From: Candidatus Bipolaricaulota bacterium
Lineage (GTDB): Bacteria > Bipolaricaulota > Bipolaricaulia > RBG-16-55-9
Reading direction: 5' to 3'
Length of the DNA: 12,282 nucleotides
Assembly (NCBI GenBank): GCA_015487455.1
Contig: WFPR01000088.1
Location: 1 to 12,282 of the forward strand
Under the pieces are notes generated by a model that worked only from the letters and a program-made list of their open reading frames with translations, ran no database searches and was not told the origin of the DNA. Numbering within the stretch: the stretch's first letter is position 1; each line of letters begins with the position of its first letter. Below, piece by piece: positions 5,971-11,814 of this stretch. The translations under genes and the position numbers were made by a program.

Positions 5971-6999
5971 ATGAACGTGGAGTTTCTCGAGGCGCTCGAG
6001 GAGATGGCCAAGGAGGAGGGGCTCGACCGCGAGGAGCTGTACGAGGCCGTCAAGAAGGGCCTCGCGGTCGCCTATCAGGAGGAGTTCGGCCCCGTGAAGG
6101 ACCTGCGGGTGGAGATCGACCGCACCACGGGCGACATCACGATCATCGCCGACGGGCAGCCCATCGAGTTCGACCTCGCCAAGCTGGGCCGGATCGCCAC
6201 CCGGCGCGCCGAGGAGACGATCCGCCGTGAGATCATCAAGCGCCGCCGCCGGACGATCTACGAGCGCTACAAGGCCCGCGTCGGCGAGATCCTCAACGGC
6301 AGCGTCCACCGCTTCGAGGGGCGCAACGTCTGGCTCAACTTGGGGCAGGCCGAGGCGCTCTTGCCCGCCGAGGAGCGCATCCCCGGCGAGCACTATCGAC
6401 TGGGGCAGACCCTGCGGGCGTACCTTTACAAGGTCGAGCAGAAGCGCGAGGATCAGGAGCCCCGCATCTACGTCTCGCGGGCGCACCCGGGGTTCGTGCG
6501 CAAGCTGCTCGAGCTGGAGGTCCCCGAGATCGAGAAGGGCTTCATCGAGGTCGTGGCCGTGGCCCGCGAGCCGGGCGTGCGCACCAAGGTGGCCGTCAAG
6601 GCCCTCGTCCCCGAGCTGGACCCCGTCGGGACGTGCGTCGGGTCGTCGGGGGCGCGGGTGCGCGAGGTCGTCAAGGAGCTGGGGGGCGAGAAGGTCGACA
6701 TCATCCGCTGGAGCGACGACGTGCGTGAGCTCATCAAGAACAGCCTCGAGCCCGCCCGCGTGCTCGACATCCGGCTCGACGAGGAGACCAAGAAGGCCGT
6801 CGTGGTCGTCCCCGACGAGGAGCTGAGCCTCGCGATCGGCAAGGGCGGCCAGAACGTGCGCCTCACCGCCAAGCTCACGGGCTGGAGCCTCGACGTCACC
6901 AGCCCCGGCGAGCTCCAGCGCCAGCAGCAACAGCAAGAGCAAGAGCAAGAGGAGGAAGCCCAAGAGGCGGAGGCCCAGGCGGCCCCCTCGTCGGAATGA
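5971..6999 (+). CDS. nusA: Transcription elongation/termination factor NusA
   Basis: NusA binds RNA polymerase and nascent RNA and modulates pausing, termination and antitermination. The 342-residue product has an N-terminal RNAP-binding domain (about 1-95), an S1 domain (about 100-165: VGEILNGSVHRFEGRNVWLN), KH1 (VGSSGARVREVV, G224-G227, then GEKVDIIRWSDD) and KH2 (LSLAIGKGGQNVRLTAKLTGW, around 290). The ATG at 5971 has GAGGAG ten bases upstream (5955-5960). The N-terminal domain is short: only about 14 residues separate the IDRTTGDITI strand from LGRIA, where Thermotoga NusA has roughly 45. Mycobacterial NusA is also short here. After KH2 a Gln/Glu-rich tail (316-342) replaces any acidic AR repeats. 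The next gene starts nine bases after the stop. Confidence 0.97.
   Translation: MNVEFLEALEEMAKEEGLDREELYEAVKKGLAVAYQEEFGPVKDLRVEIDRTTGDITIIADGQPIEFDLAKLGRIATRRAEETIRREIIKRRRRTIYERYKARVGEILNGSVHRFEGRNVWLNLGQAEALLPAEERIPGEHYRLGQTLRAYLYKVEQKREDQEPRIYVSRAHPGFVRKLLELEVPEIEKGFIEVVAVAREPGVRTKVAVKALVPELDPVGTCVGSSGARVREVVKELGGEKVDIIRWSDDVRELIKNSLEPARVLDIRLDEETKKAVVVVPDEELSLAIGKGGQNVRLTAKLTGWSLDVTSPGELQRQQQQQEQEQEEEAQEAEAQAAPSSE
6915..6960 (+). repeat. CAG/CAA/GAG low-complexity tract at the nusA 3' end
   Basis: Trinucleotide-like repeats of CAG, CAA and GAG encode five consecutive Gln and then Gln-Glu alternations. The tract lies outside the conserved NusA domains and is a likely slippage-prone, disordered tail. 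Confidence 0.7.
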
Positions 7000-7008
7000 G
7001 CCGACGGC

Positions 7009-9957
7009 ATGCCTCCCCGTCCGCGCGCCCGCGCCCGCGCCCGCGTCCGCGTCCGACGCCGTCCTCGGCTCCGGCTGCGCTTGTTGTACGGCGTCTATCG
7101 GCTGGACCGCCGGGCCGCGGGCTGGGTCGTCGCCGCCCTCGTCGCCCTCTCGGCGGCGGCCCTCCTCTCCCTGCGTGATCTCACCGTCGACAGCTCCTTT
7201 TCGGGACTCCTCCCCGAGGGCGACCCCGTCCTCGAGAAGTTCCGCAAGTACGAGGGGGCGCTGCGCGAGACCGAGTCCATCACCGTGCTGCTCAGGCTCC
7301 GGGAGCGAGAGCTCGGGCCCGAGCGGCCCGGCGCGGGCGTCGCCCGGCTGCTCGGGGCGGCCCAGCGGCTGGTCGAGCGCCTGGAGGCCCACCCCGAGAT
7401 CACCAAGGCCACGTACCGTCGGGAGCAGCCCGCGCTGCCCGCCCTGCCCGTCAACCTCCTCACCATGAGCGAGGAGAGCCTGCAGGCGCTCAAGCGGGCC
7501 GTGGCCGAGCTGCAGAGCGCCTCGAAGCGGCCGAGCCTCCTCGGGGCGACCGAGCGCCCCCTCCCCGACGTGTACGCCCAGATCAACCAAGCCATCGAGG
7601 AGCTGTTCAGCGGGCTGGCCGTCTTCAACCCGCCGAAGCTCGCCGAGGCGCTCAAGACGCTGAAGACCCACCTGGAGAACGTTCGGGCGCTCAACGCCGA
7701 GCTGGTCCGGGCGCTGGAGGCCCTCCCCGAGGAGCTGGAGGCGGCCCGGCGGGGGCTCGACGAGCTGGACCGCTTGGTGCGGTCCTGGCAGAGCGCGCTC
7801 CAGCCCCGGCCCTCATCGGCCTCGGCGGCGGACGAGGCGTACCTGCTCTCGCGCGACAAGAGGGCGCTCCTCGTCCAGGTCTACCCGCGCCAGCCCGCCC
7901 ACCTCAGCCTCGAGTACAACCGCAAGATCGTGCAGTTCATCCGGCGGACGCTCCGCGAGCTCGACTTGAGCGCCCAGGGGATCGAGTGGGGGATGAAGGG
8001 GCCGTACGTCTTCAGCGTCGAGACGGACGACGTGCTGCGGCGGGACATGAACCGCACGGCCCTGATCACCCTGGTGGGGGTCTTCGCGCTCTTCGTGATC
8101 GTGCTGAAGCGGCTCTTCTACCCGCTGCTCGCCACGCTCCCCGTGCTCGCCGCCCTCGTGGTCACGCTGGCCGCGGCGAACTGGGCCTTCGGCGGCCTCA
8201 ACCTGCTCACGGCCTTCCTCCCGGCCATCGTGCTCGGGCTGGGCATCGACTACGGCATCCAGTTCATCAGCCACTATCTGGAGGAGCGGCAGGGGGCGCG
8301 GCGGCCCGCGGCCGCGCTACGGGCGACGATGCTGCGCAAGGGGAACGCGATGCTGGTCGCGGCCCTGGTGACGGCGTCGGTGCTCTTCGGGCTGAGCGCC
8401 GTCTCCCGCTCGCCGGGGCTCGCCCAGATGGGGGTCATCCTGGGGTTGGGCGTGCTGCTCTCGTGCCTGTTCACGCTCGTCGGGCTCCCTGCGCTCGTGC
8501 TCACGGCCGTCGGGGCGCTAGGGCGCGGGCGCGCCGCCCCAGCCCGCCCGCCCCGGCCGTGGGATCTGAGCGGGCTCGCCCGCGCCGTCGTCCGCGGGCG
8601 CTGGCCCATCGTGGTCGGGGCGCTCCTCGGCAGCGTCGCGCTCCTCGGCCCCGCTCAAGGCGTCCGCTTCGCGTTCGTGACCGAGGCGCTGATGCCCACC
8701 GATCTCCAGAGCCAGCGCACCCGCGCTTATATTTTGGAGCACTTCGACTTCGAGCGGGAGGTGCCCGACCCCGAGAACTACTTTTTGTTCTTCGTCCCTG
8801 ACGATGAGCGGCTGGTCCGCCGGGTGGCGCGGGCGCTGCTCCAGATCGAGGCGATCGACGAGGTGACGAGCTACTACAGCTTCATCCCGCCTCCCCGGGA
8901 GCGCGAGGCGATCCAGGCGCGGCTCCAGCAGCTACGGGCGCTCGACCCCGTGGGGCCCCTTCAGGAGATCGCCCGGCGCTTGAGGGCCGTCCAGGCCCAG
9001 CTGGGCCACCGGGACGCGCTCCTGGACGTGCTGGGCGAGCTGGAGGAGCAGCTGCGGGACCGCAGCGACGAGGTGCTGGCGGCCACCGGCGACGCGGAGC
9101 TGGCCCGCGAGCTTCGGGACCTGGCCGAGTCGACGAGGGCCCTCCGGGAGCGCGTCGAGCGGCTGGACGCGACGGCGCTCAGCGATCGAATTCAGGTGCT
9201 GCGGGTCGACGTGGAAGCGCTCGTCGAGCGCGTGCGGGCGATCGTGGCGGCCATCCCCCCGCCGGACGTCCTCGATCGGCTCGTCGAGAACCCGCCCCCT
9301 GAGATTCAGAAGCGCTTCTTCACCCCCGACGGCAAGACGATCATCTACGCTCACGTACAGCCCGAGTGGCTCTGGAACAGCGTCAAGTACGATCGGTTCA
9401 TCCATCAGATCTCGGCCGTCTGGGGGGACTATCTCGGTCAGCCGATGATCCGCGCCACCCTCGAGCGCTACATGAAGCAGGACTTTTGGCGCTCGACGGG
9501 GCTGGCCGTGCTCGTCATCCTGCTGGTGCTGGGGCTCGAGTTCGCCCGCGGCGGGCTGCTCGGCGCGGCGGCCGTCTCGCTCCTGACGATCGGGCTGGGG
9601 TACCTCTGGCTGCTCGGGACGATGGGGTGGCTCGGGATCGACTTCAACGTCGCCAACGTGTTGATTTCGCCGCTGCTCATCGGCCTCGGCGTCGACAACT
9701 GCGTCTACCTGCTGGCGCGGTTCCGCGACTTCGGGGGGCGCTCGGTCGGGGCGATCGAGCGGGCGCTCGCCTCGACGGCCCTGCCCATCCTGGCCAACAC
9801 CCTGGCGACGATGATCGGGTTCGGGAGCCTGATGCTGGCCGAGACCCCGGTGCTCCGGGTGCTGGGCGAGTCGGCGGTGATGGGCATCGGCTTTATGACG
9901 CTGCTGGGGCTTACGTTCCTGCCCGCCGTCCTGGCGCTCGGGGCCGCGCGACGTTGA
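7009..9957 (+). CDS. RND/MMPL-family membrane transporter
   Basis: A 982-residue inner-membrane protein of the RND superfamily (MMPL / predicted exporter group), with the internal two-fold repeat of the family. One transmembrane segment (37-55) is followed by a periplasmic domain (about 56-345) with a coiled coil at about 150-264. A block of five segments (about 350-505) follows, then another segment (about 532-548) and a second periplasmic domain with a long coiled coil (about 637-755). A final block of five segments runs from about 826 to the end. GLGIDYG (D414) and GLGVDNC (D896) are equivalent membrane motifs of the two halves; such Asp residues serve proton coupling in RND pumps. The cargo is unknown; HpnN-type relatives move hopanoids. 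The ATG is nine bases after the nusA stop, in the same frame, with no clear ribosome binding site, suggesting translational coupling. The first 24 residues are Arg-rich and repeat-derived, so a TTG near 7081 could also be the start. Confidence 0.88.
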   Translation: MPPRPRARARARVRVRRRPRLRLRLLYGVYRLDRRAAGWVVAALVALSAAALLSLRDLTVDSSFSGLLPEGDPVLEKFRKYEGALRETESITVLLRLRERELGPERPGAGVARLLGAAQRLVERLEAHPEITKATYRREQPALPALPVNLLTMSEESLQALKRAVAELQSASKRPSLLGATERPLPDVYAQINQAIEELFSGLAVFNPPKLAEALKTLKTHLENVRALNAELVRALEALPEELEAARRGLDELDRLVRSWQSALQPRPSSASAADEAYLLSRDKRALLVQVYPRQPAHLSLEYNRKIVQFIRRTLRELDLSAQGIEWGMKGPYVFSVETDDVLRRDMNRTALITLVGVFALFVIVLKRLFYPLLATLPVLAALVVTLAAANWAFGGLNLLTAFLPAIVLGLGIDYGIQFISHYLEERQGARRPAAALRATMLRKGNAMLVAALVTASVLFGLSAVSRSPGLAQMGVILGLGVLLSCLFTLVGLPALVLTAVGALGRGRAAPARPPRPWDLSGLARAVVRGRWPIVVGALLGSVALLGPAQGVRFAFVTEALMPTDLQSQRTRAYILEHFDFEREVPDPENYFLFFVPDDERLVRRVARALLQIEAIDEVTSYYSFIPPPREREAIQARLQQLRALDPVGPLQEIARRLRAVQAQLGHRDALLDVLGELEEQLRDRSDEVLAATGDAELARELRDLAESTRALRERVERLDATALSDRIQVLRVDVEALVERVRAIVAAIPPPDVLDRLVENPPPEIQKRFFTPDGKTIIYAHVQPEWLWNSVKYDRFIHQISAVWGDYLGQPMIRATLERYMKQDFWRSTGLAVLVILLVLGLEFARGGLLGAAAVSLLTIGLGYLWLLGTMGWLGIDFNVANVLISPLLIGLGVDNCVYLLARFRDFGGRSVGAIERALASTALPILANTLATMIGFGSLMLAETPVLRVLGESAVMGIGFMTLLGLTFLPAVLALGAARR
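7024..7053 (+). repeat. Hexanucleotide repeat encoding the Arg-rich transporter N-terminus
   Basis: Three CGCGCC units and two CGCGTC units follow one another without interruption. They encode alternating Arg-Ala then Arg-Val residues immediately before the first membrane segment. The pattern of identical neighbours resembles the RimP tail repeat. Confidence 0.8.
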
Positions 9958-9983
9958 TCCCTTGAGCGCCCCGCCGCTATAAT
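9954..9983 (+). promoter_or_regulatory. Sigma-70-like promoter for rny
   Basis: TTGATC at 9954-9959, overlapping the TGA stop of the transporter gene, and TATAAT at 9978-9983 are 18 bp apart. The expected start near 9990 leaves a leader of about 105 bases before the rny ATG. Confidence 0.7.
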
Positions 9984-10035
9984 GCCGTGATTCCCTTTCT
10001 CGTTGCCCTTGAGGGGGCGAACTCGTGACGCGTGA

Positions 10036-10074
10036 GATGAGCGAGACGCGACGAGGGGCCGGATGAGCGAGACG
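10036..10074 (+). repeat. Direct 13-nt repeat with two tiny upstream reading frames in the rny leader
   Basis: GATGAGCGAGACG occurs at 10036-10048 and again at 10062-10074. Each copy contains an ATG that begins MSETR. The first frame (10037-10066, MSETRRGAG) ends in a TGA that overlaps the second ATG (10063) as ATGA. The second frame runs past the rny start in another frame. Whether either is translated is unknown. Confidence 0.45.
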
Positions 10075-10094
10075 AGGAAAGAGGTGCTTGCGCG

Positions 10095-11699
10095 ATGGGA
10101 GAGAGCTGGATCGGCTGGCTCGTCGGGGCCGTGCTGGTGGTGGGGGCGGCCCTGGCCGCCGGCGCGTTGGGCTACTTCTGGGGACGGCAGGGGTTGGCGC
10201 GGCAGCTCGAGGAGGCCCTCGCCGAGCGGGAGCGGCTGGAGCGCCTCCGGCGGGAGGCGGAGCGCCGCTGGCAGGAGACGGAGCGCCGCCTGCGGGGGCG
10301 CGAGGCCGAGGCCCGGGCGAAGTACGAGGAGGTCCGCCGGGCCTATGAGGACTTAGAGCGCCGCTGGCAGGAGGCCGAGGGCCGCCTCAAGGGACGGGAG
10401 GAGAAGCTCGAGCAGATCGAGGCCCGGCTCCTCCGGCGCGAGGAGCGCCTGGAGCAGAAGGCCGCGGAGCTCCAGCGGGTGGAGCGGGCGCTGGCCGCCG
10501 ACCGCCAGCGCTTGGCCGACCTCATCGCCCAGGGCGAGGAGCTTTTAGAGAGCGAGCGGCGGCGGCTGGAGGAGCTGGCGGGCCTCACCCAAGAGGAGGC
10601 CCGCGAGGAGCTGCTCCGGCGGGTGGAGGAGGAGGCCGAGCGCTTCTACGCCCGCAAGGTCCGCGAGATCAAGGAGCGCTACGAGCGGGAGGCCGAGCGC
10701 GAGGCGCGAAAGATCTTAGCCACGGCCATCCAGCGCTACGCGGCCGACGAGGTCGAGCGGGCCACCGTGAGTTTGGTGCCGCTGCCCGACAACGAGTTCA
10801 AGGGGCGCATCATCGGGCGCGAGGGGCGGAACATCCGCACCTTCGAGGCGCTGACGGGGGTGGACGTGCTGGTCGACGACACGCCCGACACCGTGGTGCT
10901 CTCGTGCTTCAACCCGGTGAGGCGGGAGGTCGCCCGCATCGCGATGCAGAACCTCGTGGAGGACGGGCGCATCCACCCGGCCCAGATCAAGAAGCAGGTC
11001 GACCAGGCCAAGGAGCAGGTCGAGAAGGCGATCAAGGAGGCCGGGGAGCGGGCGGTGATGGAGGCGGGGCTCCAGGGGGTGCACCCCGAACTCGTCAAGC
11101 TGCTCGGGCGCCTGAAATTTAGAACGAGCTACGGCCAGAACCAGCTGCAGCACTCGCTCGAGGTGTGTTTCCTGGCGGGGATGCTGGCCGCGGAGCTGGG
11201 GCTCGACCCCACGCCGGCCAAGCGCGCGGGGCTGCTCCACGACATCGGGAAGGCCGTCGACCACAAGGTCGAGGGGTCGCACTCGCTGATCAGCGCCGAG
11301 CTGGCCTGGCGCTACGGCGAGTCGGAGGAGATCGTGCACGCGATCGCGGCCCACAACGAGGAGGTCGAGGCCCAGTCGGTGCTGGCCGTGCTGCTGCAGG
11401 CCGCGGACACCCTCTCGGCGGCCCGGCCCGGCGCCCGCCAGGAGACGTTCGAGGCGTACATCCAGCGCCTCCAGGCGTTGGAGGAGCTGTGCAAGTCGTT
11501 CCCCGGCGTCGCGGAGGCGTACGCGGTGCAGGCCGGGCGCGAGGTGCGGGTGATGGTCAAGCCCGACGAGGTCCACGACGACCTGGCGGCCAAGCTCGCC
11601 TACGAGATCGCGCGGACGATCGAGGAGGAGCTGGACTACCCTGGCGAGATCAAGGTGCACGTGATCCGCAGCGTCGAGTTCGCCGAGCGCGCCCGCTGA
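10095..11699 (+). CDS. rny: Ribonuclease Y
   Basis: RNase Y is a membrane-anchored endoribonuclease that starts bulk mRNA turnover. The 534-residue product, close to the usual 520, has the full domain order. There is one N-terminal membrane helix (about 7-29), a long charged coiled coil (about 33-205), a KH domain with GRIIGREGRNIR from G237, and an HD domain with LLHDIGKAVDH, where H382 and D383 are metal ligands. The conserved C-terminal region (AHNEEVEAQSVLAVLLQAADTLS, then PGVAEAYAVQAGREVRVMV) is present. The coiled coil holds a 32-residue internal near-duplication (ERRWQE...). ATG 10095 is the only in-frame start below an in-frame TGA at 10038-10040; a GAGG lies ten bases upstream. The gene has its own promoter and a leader of about 105 bases. 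spoVS follows 114 bp downstream, echoing the rny-ymdB-spoVS order of Bacillus. Confidence 0.96.
   Translation: MGESWIGWLVGAVLVVGAALAAGALGYFWGRQGLARQLEEALAERERLERLRREAERRWQETERRLRGREAEARAKYEEVRRAYEDLERRWQEAEGRLKGREEKLEQIEARLLRREERLEQKAAELQRVERALAADRQRLADLIAQGEELLESERRRLEELAGLTQEEAREELLRRVEEEAERFYARKVREIKERYEREAEREARKILATAIQRYAADEVERATVSLVPLPDNEFKGRIIGREGRNIRTFEALTGVDVLVDDTPDTVVLSCFNPVRREVARIAMQNLVEDGRIHPAQIKKQVDQAKEQVEKAIKEAGERAVMEAGLQGVHPELVKLLGRLKFRTSYGQNQLQHSLEVCFLAGMLAAELGLDPTPAKRAGLLHDIGKAVDHKVEGSHSLISAELAWRYGESEEIVHAIAAHNEEVEAQSVLAVLLQAADTLSAARPGARQETFEAYIQRLQALEELCKSFPGVAEAYAVQAGREVRVMVKPDEVHDDLAAKLAYEIARTIEEELDYPGEIKVHVIRSVEFAERAR
10261..10373 (+). repeat. Internal direct duplication in the RNase Y coiled coil
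   Basis: A 17-base sequence (AGCGCCGCTGGCAGGAG) at 10261-10277 recurs at 10357-10373, exactly 96 bases (32 codons) later. The surrounding residues are also similar (ERRWQETERRLRGRE versus ERRWQEAEGRLKGRE). Confidence 0.6.
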
Positions 11700-11719
11700 C
11701 CCGACCCGCCCCCGGCCCA

Positions 11720-11748
11720 TTGTGCCCGCTGGGGGACTTCGCTATACT
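11720..11748 (+). promoter_or_regulatory. Sigma-70-like promoter for spoVS
   Basis: TTGTGC at 11720-11725 and TATACT at 11743-11748 are 17 bp apart. Initiation would fall near 11755, inside the first unit of a 12-nt tandem repeat, leaving a leader of about 60 bases. Confidence 0.7.
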
Positions 11749-11750
11749 GC

Positions 11751-11786
11751 TTAGCTGACGAGTTAGCCGACGGGTTGGTCGACGAG
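11751..11786 (+). repeat. Three tandem imperfect 12-bp repeats in the spoVS leader
   Basis: TTAGCTGACGAG (11751-11762), TTAGCCGACGGG (11763-11774) and TTGGTCGACGAG (11775-11786) follow one another directly. They start two bases after the -10 element and cover the transcription start, where a repressor or autoregulator could bind. Confidence 0.65.
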
Positions 11787-11814
11787 GCCAGCAAGCACCC
11801 AAGGAGGTCGACCA
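11776..11814 (+). promoter_or_regulatory. Possible start-codon-sequestering hairpin upstream of spoVS
   Basis: TGGTCGAC (11776-11783) is a perfect 8-bp complement of GTCGACCA (11807-11814). The 23-base loop holds the first part of the very strong Shine-Dalgarno AAGGAGGT (11801-11808); the 3' arm covers the last bases of the Shine-Dalgarno and the A of the ATG. GGTCGACC at 11806-11813 is also a DNA palindrome. A regulatory role is inference. Confidence 0.4.

Noticed and set aside
7024..7053. CRISPR-like or satellite array
   Set aside because: The units are contiguous hexamers with no spacers and encode part of a protein; this is a simple-sequence tract.
5698..7671. Long minus-strand open frame of 657 codons opposite nusA and the transporter
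   Set aside because: It lies antisense to two clearly conserved genes, is rich in Leu, Gly, Asp, Arg and Ala as expected from the reverse of GC-rich codons, has no recognisable domain, and high GC content makes such stop-free shadows common.
10716..11720. Minus-strand open frame of 334 codons opposite rny
   Set aside because: Antisense to the KH and HD domains of RNase Y; its Leu/Asp/Gly-rich sequence is a codon-reversal artefact.
11709..11735. Possible terminator between rny and spoVS
   Set aside because: CCCCC and GGGGG could pair, but there is no following T-run and the segment overlaps the spoVS -35; not enough to call a terminator.
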